A DNA stretch of 64,000 nucleotides from Eutreptiella sp. 'Long Island Sound 2002' (Eukaryota; Euglenozoa; Euglenophyceae; Eutreptiales; Eutreptiaceae): the NCBI GenBank assembly GCA_964036045.1, contig OZ038379.1:109651768-109715767 (forward strand), in the 5' to 3' direction. A program made the position numbers and the translations under genes. Shown here piece after piece: positions 21,900 through 33,679 of this stretch. Below the pieces are notes generated by a model that was given only the letters and a program-made list of their open reading frames with translations, was not told where the DNA came from and did not search any database. How positions within the stretch are numbered: position 1 is the first letter of the stretch; the number at the start of each line of letters is the position of its first letter.

Positions 21900-24800
21900 T
21901 CCGACACCCGGGGGGCGGTGTCCTGAAACGTCCATGGCTCGATGCGGGGGGACGGCGTACCAGTAGCCCCGGGTATGCTCGACGGTGAGGCGGTGGCGGC
22001 GGGCATTATGAAGGCCGAGGGTAGCATCGTGGGCCTCTGCCAGGAGACGGGCCTGCAGGACCCCCAAGGCGTGGTGCACTCGGAGAATTAGTGGCGTCAC
22101 CATGGGTATCATGTGTTCCCGGGGTTGGATGCCCAGGCGGCGGCGGCGGCGGCGGTGCGCGGTGGGCTCTTGATTGCCCTTCGAGCGGACATGTTCGCTG
22201 CGGAGGACGTTCGAGACGTCGTGGACATCGTGTCGGGCAAGACCATGGGCCTTGATGTGGTGACCGCGGGTGGCACCCTCACGGTCACCAACGTCCACGG
22301 CCCAGGCAGTGGCGGCGACTCCTGGGCGTCTAAAGTGTCATTCTCGGCTGACGTGGCCATGTACGCGGCGGCCAACAGCGCGAGAGGCACGAGGGCCGTG
22401 CTCCTCGGAGGGGACTTCAACGTGTGGCTGGAGTCCCCGGGGCACCCCACCACGAAGAGGTTCCAGGCCCTGTGGGAGCAGTGGGCGTTCCACAAGGCGG
22501 GCGCGGCAGCAGAGGAGGACAGGCCGCCCTCGAGGGCAAGGCATCGACTGGACTCTTCCTGCTCAACTCGCCACTGGTTCCGTGGGCGCTGCGTGAGCGC
22601 CCGCACTTGGCGCCGGGACAGTCTCCTGCGTCGCTGGGGTCTAACCATGGCCCCGTGGTCCTCGACATCCCGCTGGCGGTGGCCGGCAAAGAGAGGGTCA
22701 CCAGGATAGCCTACTGGCACGCCCAAGGCAGGCTGCATGCCATACGCCCGGACTCCCCGGGGGTTCGTGAGGCGGCGGTGGCGGTGCTGCAGAAGGCCTG
22801 CGGGGACCGGACGCTGCAGGCGTGGCTCTCGTCGGGCCAGGACAGTGCCACCATGGGCAAGTCGGAAGTGCAAGCGGTCTTCGACCTTCTCAATGCCTTC
22901 CGCGACGACGTGTCCAGGATTAAGGGGGTGCGCATGCCGTCAGGCATGAACCCGCAGTATCCGTATGGGCAGGCGGGGACGGAGGCATCTCTGGCCCAGG
23001 TCCTCTCGGATCAGCAGGCCCTCGCGTGGCGCGCCCATGAGGTGTGGCAACGGGACGCGGCGACGGCCGGGCGCCACTCCCAGGAAGCGACTGCCTTGCT
23101 GCGGCACCTCCGACAAGTGGACCCCGACTTGTCCCCCGCCACGGTGGAGGACGTGCACGTTGCTTTGGACCGGCAACTCCACCAGCTCGTGGCTCGCGTG
23201 GAAGAGCTGCGGGGTGTCCTGAGGAGCAAAAGGCGCAGGTCCATAAAGGACTATTGGCGGGGCAGGGTGCCGGACCTGCAGCTCCGATGGACAGCGATCC
23301 GGGGCGCCATCAACGTGGTGAACTATGCCCCGTGAGGCCTATGGTCAGTGCGCGTCCGGGAGTCGGAGAAGGTGCTCATGGAGGCTTCGGACGTCATCGG
23401 CGAGGTCCACAGGTACTCGGAGGCGCTGTACGCCAAGAGGCCGGTGAACCTGCCGGACTTCAAACGGCTGGTCAGGGCCCACATCCCTCGGGGAGTGCGA
23501 GAGGAATGGAGATCGGTGCAGGACAGCACCCTGCAGGATCTCAAGGACGCCGTGAAACAGGCCGTAGCGAACGACAAGGCTCCGGGGTCCAACCGAGTCA
23601 CGGCAGCCCTCATCGCAGAGCTGCCTGAGCCGGTGCAGGGGCTCCTGGTGCACGCGTACAGGGCCATCCTGCGACGTGCAGACGTCCCGGAATCCTGGCA
23701 CGAGGGCATTATCTGGCCGATGCCCAAGGGCACGGCCACAGGCAACCTGGACGAGTACAGGCCCATAGCGCTAGGGCAGCAAGACATGCAGATGCTCATG
23801 ACCCCCCTCATGCGGAAGTTCACGGCCGTCCTGGCACACAAGGGGTTGACTGCGGACTGGCAATTCGGGGCGATGCCAGGCTCCGCGGCGGCTGCCCCGG
23901 TATTCCTGGCCAAGCGCAGGCTGCAGCGTGAGCAGGAGGAGAATCACGTCGTGGCCTTCGATGTGTCAAAGGCCTTTGACACGGCGCCGCATGGGGCGCT
24001 GGCGCTCCTCCTCCGCCACATGGGGGTCCCGGAGGAGCTCATCAGGCTCTTCCACACCCTCAGCTGCGGGTGTCCGGTGCGCATCGTCACCGTGCATGGC
24101 CCCACGCCGAGCATCCGACTCCACAGGGGCCTGCGGCAGGGCAGTGCGGAGAGTGCCGTGCTCTACCTCCTCCTCTTGGAACCCCTCTTGAGGAGCCTTC
24201 CCTGCAAGGCACGGGGAGATGCTCGCCATGCTATGCCGCCACTGGTGCAACCGTAATGTGAGGACCTCCTGTTGATAGCGCCCTCCTTGCCGAAATTCGT
24301 GGAGTACGCGGCGGCGATTGCACAGTACCTGACGGACATGGGCATGTCCCTCAATGTCAGCAAGTGCGCGTATGCCACCACTGCTCAGATCCCTGCGATC
24401 ATGGTGTGCCTAAACCCGGGAAACGCGGCGGCCCCATGGGTGTGCTTGCACGCCAAGGGCACGGTGCCCTACCTGGGCCTACGCCTTGATCCAAGGGGGA
24501 CAGCGTCTATGATGGAGAAACATGTACTCCGGTGTGAAGCTCTGCTTGGCTTGTGCAAGAACACGCCGGGGCCGGCGTCGGTGCCCCATGAGGTGACGGC
24601 GGCTGTGGTTGGCGGCATCATCGTGCGGTACGCGGCGCCATACCTGTCTGACACGGCGGAGGCGGTGGTCGAGCTGAATGGTGCCATCAAGGCTGCGGCC
24701 GTGCAATTCCAGAAGCTGCCCAAGGACATGTCCAACGTGGCGGTGCGGTCTGGTCGTGGGTTACGACTGGCGGATGCTCAGGTTATCTGCCGCGACTCCG

Positions 24801-26979
24801 TCGTAGCGACCCTGGCTCAGCTCACGCACCACCGGTCGGCGACAGTGCGGACTGAGCTGCGGGCCATGCTTCGAGACATGCACTTGCAGTACGGTGTATG
24901 CGGGCAGTTCCTGGTGCCCTCCACGTCGTTCGCCACACATGCTGGAAGTACGTGGGTGGACAGAGTACTTCGGGCGATGGGGACGTTGCGTGTGGCACTC
25001 CTCATGCCGTCGGCAGTGTACTCGTGTGTACACGCCCATCTGCCGCAGGTGCAGTGGGCGTGCTGGAAGTGGGCGTCCCAGTCCTACACCTTCAAGGGTA
25101 GGGACATATGCGTTCTATCCGGGCCCCGCACGGATGCGGCGGTGCAGTCCCTGACTGATCCCACAAGTGACCTCCTGCATGCGAGGGTCCCCTGTCATGA
25201 GCCTGGGCAATGGGCCGTCCAACTCGGGGACTGTCATGAGGACCATCTGCACCTTCCTCACACGGGAGTGGGGCCCAATCAGCTGGACCACGTGTGGTTC
25301 ATGGGGCTCCGCGATGTCTTCCGACCGCGGCTACCCGGTCCGTTGACTCACCGTCTAATACACCCGATGCGCCGTAAAAAGGCCAGCAAGCGCACTAGGC
25401 AGTCCACTACTGGGGAAGTGTATGTGGTGGGCGGGTATAGGGAGGACGGATGGGACGCATAGAACCCGGGGCCGTCCATGCCGTTTGGTTCGCTCGCCGC
25501 CCTCCTGTTCCTGCTGGGGGACGTCTTCGAAGGTTACCGGCAGCAAGACGATCCGGCGTCAGTCCCCCTGCTCACACCTCATGCCGGAAGCGGCATAGAC
25601 CCATCGCCCCTGTGGGTTGTGCACATGCGACCCGCGTTTTCCAGGGTGTGCGCGGCGGTGCCTGGGTGCAGCTAGTGGGCAATCGTCCTTTTGCTACCGG
25701 CTGGCCCCGTGCCGGATGCCGATGAGTGCTCAGTCCCAGAGGTGGTTCGGATGTCCCACGTGCCGCATGATCCGCATGTCGCCGTCACGTCGTTGCGTGA
25801 GGGCGGTGCAGTGGAACAGGGGTCTGTGGTGGTGTACCAGCACTCCTGCTCCACGACGGTGTGGGGAGCGGAGTATACCACGGCCCTTGGCGCCATCAAA
25901 TGTGTCTGCGGATGTGACCTGGCCTGGAGGCCGCATGGGGTGTATCGGCCGACAGCGATCCTGTCGCCGGAACTCACGGCCTCCAGTGCGGCGTCCCTGG
26001 AAGAAGTCACGGGGAGTCCCCACTCTGACGTGGCATGGCTGGAACCCCACCGGTACTGCTGGGTGCCAGCGGCGACCAAAGTCACGTCGTCTGACACTTC
26101 GCCCCAGGGGGACGGAGCCACCAATGTGGTGGTGGGCAGCCATGGGAGCCCCACGTGGACGGGTGCCATCCGTGGCACGGTCCCGGAGGCGGAGATCGTT
26201 GGCGCGGGGGCATACCTGCTGCACACACCCCCGTTGGCATGCACGGTGCACATCGTAGATGCCTCCATCATTGGGGCGCACCTGCGCAGGGCGCAGGAGG
26301 CCCTATACCGTGGCATCAAAGGGCCGACCTCGCATCTAGTCAACCAGCACGCGCTGAACTGGATAGTGGAGGGGCTGCGGCGGCTACCACGCAGAGTAGG
26401 GGGGCCACACCATTGGGTGGTGCGGCAGAGCTCACATTTGGCAGCAGTCCCGGTTGAAGAAGCACACTCTGCCGCGGCCCGTGCAATGGCCCCGCGTGTT
26501 CATCTCGTCCTGCCCAAGGAGCACGCCGTCCTCTTGGTGCCTGGAGACGATGGGGAGCTCGCGCTGCGTGTACCCTCCATGGAAGCCCTTCAACACGTCA
26601 GGGAGACGGAGTGGCGCTCGCTGGCGGCGCGCACCAGGGCCCATACGCCGCTAGATAGCGCGTGTGAGGCGTTGCCCCTGGGAGCTTTGCACCACGGCCC
26701 CACGCACAATAATTTGCTGCGGGCACGTGACGGCCGCTTGTCCACCATGCAACTCATGCGACGGTGGAGGCGGAAGCTCACACGTGTGGCGATACCGGCC
26801 CACCCTGTATCTTCTGTGGGGGGCCCGAGGAGGACATTAGCCACATGCGCTTGCTGTGTGCGCGAGACGAGGAGGTGGCACGGCTCATGTGCAGGCGTGT
26901 GGGGGAATTCACCGCGGAACTTCCCCTGACGAACAGGGCAGTGGAGTTCTTGGCGTGGAGAGAGCACGGCTGCAGGTAG
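21900..26979 (+). pseudogene. LINE-C ORF2: endonuclease, RT, RNase H-like, zinc finger
   Basis: The endonuclease starts S-stop-NVHG near 21,921 (TGA at 21,924 where Trp is usual), then GLCQETG, a TAG at 22,089, VTNVHGPG, LLGGDFN (about 22,405) and SNHGPVVLDI (about 22,650) after a frame change near 22,530. The RT shows motif A VVAFDVSKAFDTA (about 23,950), motif B GLRQGSAESAVLY, and motif C read as stop-CED-LLLIA with TAA at 24,254 in the Tyr position, so the catalytic centre is lost. Other stops are TGA 23,333, TAG 25,460, TAG 25,673 and TAG 26,977. A weak RNase H-like region (VVVGSHGSP, GAGAYLL, HHWVVRQSSH...EEAHSAAARAMA) spans about 26,120-26,490. A CIFCGGPEEDISHMRLLC finger follows at about 26,805-26,860 after another frame change. 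Confidence 0.78.
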
Positions 26980-26991
26980 ACGGAGTCCCTG

Positions 26992-28396
26992 ATGGCGGGT
27001 GTCGTCCCCGGGGACCTGAAGCGGCTATTCGCGGCACTGCGGGCGGCGTCGTCCCGGGGCCGTGCGAAGGCCAAGCTCTTTGTGGAGGACATGATCCAGA
27101 TTGGGGAAGATGTGTATGCCCGCAGGAACCATCGGGTCACCCAGACCATGCAGCAACCGATGCAAGATCGAAGGAGGGCCGTATACGCGTTCCTGCAAGG
27201 TGACACCCCCTTCTGTCCGCCGGCGGGAAGGGTCCGACGGCATCCGCCGTGGAACCCGTTCGACGGCCTCCCCGACGACCTGCAGGCGACCTTTCAGAGG
27301 CCACCGCTGCATGCGCTATTGGTGCCTAGGTCGTACATCGCGCATGAGGAGGCCATGTCCTCGTTCCCCCACTGGATGGCAGCGGTGGCGCAGGCCTTCA
27401 ACCACTGGATCGAGTCCTGGATGACTCGGGACTACCCTGCATTCCGGGAGCGGTCGCGAATGGTATCGGCGCAGTCCTGGGCCATGGTGCGTGGTACCAT
27501 GGTGCGGGGCCCTGATGGTCAGAGTGCATGATCCCTGGCTTCAGGTGTATGCAGGCAATCCGGCTGGGGGGAACATCATGGGCTGGCCTCGCGAGGTGCT
27601 ACCGGTCTTTCAGCAGCCTCTGTGCAGCCTCCCAGTTCTGGCGGTGGCCGTCGTGCTCGACGTGGGGGCGTTGTGGCTGTATGACCGGCAACTGCGACGG
27701 ATCACTCCGGCAGTGTCAGAGCGGCGGTCCATGGCCGTGCTAGTGGGTTCCAAGCACCTTGCACGGATACAGGGAGACAACGCATAGGGCCACGTCACAG
27801 AAGCCATGTTCTCTCTGCCTGAGGGAGATGACAACGTGGCTACCGATGCCCGTCACACCCTGGATACCTTGGACCTGGCAGCGGTCGTTGAGGCTCGGTC
27901 GGGAGGACAACGTTTGGTTCTCGCATCCGCCAGGGGCCCGAGGCTGGACGGGGTTGATGTCATCGGGGAGCTCATACAAGACTATTGCTGGGAGCTCCTG
28001 ACGCATGGCACACGCAACCACAAGGTGGCGCGGTGGCCCCGGCTGCTTGAGAGCCTACCGGTGATGTCCAACGGGCAGCCGATACTCCGCCCGGTGTCTA
28101 CGTGGGAACAAGCGAGGCACGGCCTGCTCAGTTGTGCCACTGCACGAGCGCTGGCGGGTGCTTTGCTCTGTCTCCCGGAGGCGTGCTCTGATGTGTGGCA
28201 GGACCTGTGGTCGCAGTCCTGTGGTGGCGGCTGCATCCCGTCGCGGTAGGTGCTCCTGCTGCAATGCCACGGGTGCAGAGAGACGGCGCCGGTTTGGGTA
28301 CATCAGTGTGCCTCTGCCCCACTCTGCGGGTCGTGTGGGGAGCGTGCCGGTAGAGGGTGGCCTAAAGCGAGGTGGGCGCTAAGGCACTCTGGGTAG
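26992..28396 (+). pseudogene. LINE-C extra C-terminal region after the zinc finger
   Basis: LINE ORF2 proteins usually end shortly after the C-terminal finger. Here coding character continues for about 1.4 kb: a 179-residue open stretch (DLKRLFAALRAASSRGRAKAK...) to 27,531, then another frame (27,491-27,787 and 27,806-28,249, separated by one stop) and, after TAG at 28,247, a second cysteine cluster (CHGC...CASAPLCGSC) to TAG 28,394. No domain was recognised. It may be an extension of ORF2 or a third ORF. The copy is broken. Confidence 0.45.
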
Positions 28397-30627
28397 ATGT
28401 CGTCAAGTGCCTGGAAGGCAATCCAGGGTGACCTGAGGAGCGTCCGGGTGGAAGGGGTGAGGTGCCCCGGTGCGCCGACGGCGGCCCTACCCCTTCTGCT
28501 GTAGTGAGCGGCTCTGGAAGGTCACTCGCGGGTTCTTTGGTTGTGGCATCACGGAGGACGTGGTGAGGACGCAGTGGGGGCCGGGGGTAATGCAGCCTTA
28601 TAGGGAGTGGGAAATGTGGGTGCGCTTGCCACCATCCCTATGCTGGACGCAGCGGCAGAGGTGGCACCTAGGAAGCGGTGTCCTCGTGGCCTGGGTGTGC
28701 GGAGATGGCAGACGGCGTATGACGGCCAACGCGGTGTGACACGTCGTGCCGGCCTGATGGTGAGCCGTACTGCCCCCGTACATGAGGGTCGGGGAGGGAT
28801 GCTTCACCCGCCTGCCCCGCGTCGCCACATACAACAGTGAGGTGTCATGGGTCGTCCCGACAAGGGTAATAAGGCCCAAACCCCTGTAGGGTATTCCCGT
28901 GACACCGGGGTCTCTACCGGCAGCCCGGTTATGGCAGTTACGAGGGTGATTACTCGGGATACTCCGAGGGTTTACGGGTCTGCGTAGGGGCGGGTGACGG
29001 TGACGCCAAAGCTGCGGTGCATGAGATACGACGCCCCCTGGTCCTGGGATCGGAGCAAGGGGTTGCAGGAGCAGCGTGAAGGCCCTGGAAGAGGCGAAGT
29101 GCGCACAGAGGGTGGGGAAGGCGTGCTGGTAAAGTGGACCGTATGGTGGGCGTACTTGGGGAGGCGTGGCGACCTGGGAGGTGTTGTCTTGAGGGGTACG
29201 CGGAGTTGCAGGTGGCGGTGTACTGGGATCACGGGGGTGTGCGTGGCGGTACTGGGGTCTGTCTTGGGGGAGTATCAGAGAAGCGCGGCGGTACTGGGGA
29301 GCCGTACAGTGGGAGCGCTACGGGGTCGCATGGCGGTACTCGGGTGGCCCCCTGGCCCCTCTAACAACTCAGGGAGAATGCAGGGGCATCCCCTGGCCCC
29401 GTGCACAAACTAGAGGGACAGTGCCTGAAGGCATGTACATAGTCTGACCCTGTTACCTCGGCCGTGCGGTTGCGGTGGTGTGTCCGTTGGCGGCTCAAAG
29501 GTTGCAACGGCATTGCGGCGGCGGTGTTGCATGGCAGCGTAGCACCGAGTATGCAGTCGCCTCTATATACGTGTAACCTACCCGGTTTTATCAGCAGCAA
29601 AATGCTGCTGGGGGGTGCATACTTGATCGGCCCGTGCAGAAATGTACAGTGGTCCAGGGGGTGACGCGCGGGCCAATGCTATCAGTAGGCTTGCCACGTC
29701 GTCGGTGGAGGCCGAACCTGCGGCCTGGCCGCTACTGTGGCGGAGGCGGCGCAACCACGGAAGCTGGCCAATCAGTGCACGTAAGGGTCAAGGGTAGGCG
29801 TCAGGGCAATGTATGTGGGCCAGATGAGGTGAACCTGGTAACCACGGCCCGGGGCGAATTGGCGGGTACCCCTACACGGGGTCGATAATCAAGCTACGGC
29901 ACCCGCCATCCCAAATCCCAGCCAGCGATATACACGGGTTGCGCCCCTCGCATCATGGGGCGGCCGGCGTCCCCCCTGTAGACCCTCTTGGTATATTATA
30001 CGTGAGGGTGTACGAGTACCTCGAAGCCGATTGGGTATTGGCCCCTGACATGGAGTACCGGCACTATATATATCTGGGGTGTGGGTGCGGCTTTGGGCAA
30101 CGGAGAGACTGGGGTTGCTACCGTATGCTTCTATACCATACTAGGGGAGGCCTGCGATGGGGGGTCGGCGTACAATATGGGGACCAGGGGGCGATGAAGG
30201 CTGAGGGCCAAGCTAGGCTCAAGCCTCCCAGAAATCCTGGCTATGTATCTACGGGCTCTTGCGTGTGCGCGACTGGCAGAGGATTACATGGGGTCAGGGG
30301 TGGTGGACGTCTCCACGGTGGCGGCAATACGCAAACAACAAGGGGCCCGTTCTTGCTTCGCGGCATGCGTGCTGCTTTGTACCTTGGTTGCTGCGTTGCA
30401 CCCATAGGAGACGCCCTTGCTTTCTGCTTGTTGCTATGCTGCTGTGTTGCTCTGCCTTGCCCCTATACCCCCGGCAAACAAATGGAGCAGCGTCCGTCGC
30501 CGTTGCTCATGCTCAAGGTTTGCAGTTGCAGCCGCGCCCAAAGCCTGGTTGGCCGGTATCCCCGGTCCTCTGGGTCCTCCGTCATGCTGTGGGCCACCTC
30601 AGGCAGCCCTGGGACCCACGGGATCGA
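28397..30627 (+). other. LINE-C 3' region, no gene seen
   Basis: GC content falls towards the 3' end. There is a short degenerate repeat around GGCGGTACTGGG at about 29,240-29,345. The open frames are short and lack recognisable content. It is treated as the element's 3' untranslated region because the terminal 87 bp recur as a truncated copy downstream. Confidence 0.45.
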
Positions 30628-30708
30628 GCAAGGCAGGAACCACCTGTCGGTGCGAGATGCCCGGTAACTCCAGTAGACGGCATGATAAGTGGTTATGACT
30701 ATGACTAT

Positions 30709-30863
<155 letters not shown>

Positions 30864-30864
30864 G

Positions 30865-31082
<218 letters not shown>

Positions 31083-31090
31083 CCTCCAAT

Positions 31091-32301
31091 CTACACCCCT
31101 CTCCCAACTCTAGGTGGCTCCACCACACGGCTCTAAGGTACGTGCAAAGGGCACAAAGTGGTCCATACATGTGGTGGAAGAGGCTAAACTCGGTCAAAAC
31201 GGGCTCAAAACGGGCTAAAAACACTTGGTTGAGCATCCCAAATGGTCCGGGATCACTTTTGGAAAAACACGTTTTTGACCCATTTTCGACCCATTTTTGG
31301 TCCCAAAATGGCCCATTTTCAAGGCATTTTGGGATTTTCCATGGCCCAAAACCCGTCGCCACGGGCTCAAAATGGGCTAAAACCACTTGTTTGAGCATCA
31401 TAAATGGTCCAGGATCACTTTTGCAGAAACACGTTTTTGACCCATTTTTGACGCATTGTTGGTCCCAAAATGGCCCATTTTTAAGGCATTTTGGGATTTT
31501 CCATGGCCCAAAACGTGCCACCACGGGCTCAAAACAGCCTAAAAACACTTGTTTGAGCATCCCAAATGGTCTAGGAACAACTTTGAAGAAATCTTTTTTT
31601 TCGCCCCGGGGACCCTGGTGGACCCACCGTTGGCCCCCACTGTGCGTGGGCTGGCCGGCCCTCCGGCTGCACCAAGTGACCACTGGTACGGGGGTTTACG
31701 TGTCTCGTTGGGCGAGTCTGAGGCTTCGAAACCATAAAAAGTGGGGGGTTGCGGGTGGACTAGGTGCCCTCGGAATTCGTTTTTGAGCCACGTAGCCCAA
31801 GATACGGCCCGTTCTTGGTTTCGGGGTGCTGGTGCACATTGCGCAGTTTTTGGGGCTTTTTGGCGCCTTTTTGGGCCGTTTCTCGGACATATCGTGGAGT
31901 TAGAGGGCACCAAAGGTCCCTTGGTCACGAGAAAGTCAAGATGCACGTGGAGTGTAGCAGCGGTTTGCCTTCGTTTGGCTGTTTTGAACCCTTACTAGGG
32001 CTGTTTTGGGCGAAAAATGGCTGTTTTTGGCCCAAAACTGCGCAGGTTTGGGAGGGCACCTCCCGACTTGGCGCCCACGCCCCGGGCCGCCACCGGTGAG
32101 TTTTTGGCTCAAAACTTGGATTTGGCAAGGCCACCACCTAGGCTCTAGGATGGCTAAAGTAGAGTCAAGCCCGAGGCGATGGGAAGGTGCAGTGGCCAAA
32201 ACGGAATGGTGACGTGTTGTTGTTGTTGTTGTTGCTTGTTGCTTGTTAGGTAAATTTAAGGGGAGAGGGGTGTAGTAATATATATATATATATCCTCTTA
32301 T
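31091..32301 (+). repeat. First array unit, three monomers, diverged
   Basis: This unit is 1,211 bp from start to start, with three 162-bp monomers, as in LINE-C. It is the most diverged full unit (left terminus lacks one C; other substitutions throughout), which is typical of an array edge. Confidence 0.85.
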
Positions 32302-33679
32302 ATACACCCCTCTCCCCAACTCTAGGTTCCTCCACCATATGGCTCTAAGGTGCATGCGAAGGGTACAACTTGGTGCATACATGTGGCGGAAGGGGGCTAA
32401 AATCGATCAAAACGGGCTCAAAATGAGCTCAAAACACCTGTTCGTGCACCCCCAATGGTCTAGGATCAATTTTGGAAAAACACGTTTTTGACCCATTTTT
32501 CACCCATTTTTGATCCCAAGACGTCCCCTTTTCAAGGCTTTTTGGGATTTTCCATGGGCCAAAACCCGTGGCAATGGGCTCCGAATGCGCAAAAAAAGGT
32601 TGTTTGAGCATCCCAAATGGTTCAGGATCACTATTGGAAAAACACGTTTTTGACCCATTTTTGACCCATTTTTGGTCCCAAAATGGCCCATTTTCAAGGC
32701 ATTTTGAGAGTTTCCAGGAGCCAAAACCCGTTGCCACGGGCTCAAAATGGGCTAAAACCACTTGTTTGAGCATCATAAATGGTCCAGGATCACTTTTGGA
32801 AAAACGCGTTTTTAACCCATTTTTGACCCATTTTTGGTCCCAAAACGGCTCATTTTCAAGGCATTTTGGGATTTTCCATGGCCCAAAACGCGCCACCACG
32901 GGCTCAAAATGGCCCAAAAACACTTGTTTGAGCATCCCAAGTGGTCTAGGAACAACTTTGGAAAAAATGATTTTTTTCGCCCCGGGGACCCTGGTGGACC
33001 CACCGTTGGCCCCCACTGTGCGTGGGCTGGCCGGCCCTCCGGCTGCACCAAGTGACCACTGGTACGGGGGTCTACGTGTCTCGTTGGGCGATTCTGAGGC
33101 TTGGAAACCACAAAAAGTGGGGGGTTGCGGGTGGACTAGGTGCCCGCGGAATTCGTTTTTGAGCCACGTAGCCCAAGATGCGGCCCGTTCTTGGTTTCGG
33201 GGTGCTGGTGCACATTGCGCAGTTTTTGGGGCTTTTTGGCGCCTTTTTGGGCCATTTCTCGGACATATCGTGGAGTTAGAGGGCACCAAAGGTCCCTTGG
33301 TCACGAGAAAGTCAAGCCGCACGTGCAGTGTAGCAGCCGTTTGCCTTCGTTTGGCTGTTTTGAACCCTTACTAGGGCTGTTTTGGGCGAAAAATGGCTGT
33401 TTTTGGCCCAAAACTGCGCAGGTTTGGGAGGGCACCTACCGACTTGGCGCCCACGCCCCGGGCCGCCACCGGTGAGTTTTTGGCTCAAAACTTGGATTTG
33501 GCAAGGCCACCACCTAGGCTCTAGGATAGCTAAAGTAGAGTCAAGCCCGAGGCGATGGGAAGGTGCAGTGGCCAAAACGGAATGGTGACGTGTTGTTGTT
33601 GTTGTTGTTGCTTGTTGCTTGTTAGCTAAATTTAAGGGGAGAGGGGTGTAGTAATATATATATATATATATCCTCTTAT

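Noticed and set aside
1-28396. Genome-wide reassignment of TGA to Trp
   Set aside because: The intact spliced gene uses only TGG for Trp. LINE-A and LINE-C also contain TAG/TAA stops, frameshifts or a damaged catalytic motif, so decay is the simpler reading. Kept only as a question in the findings.
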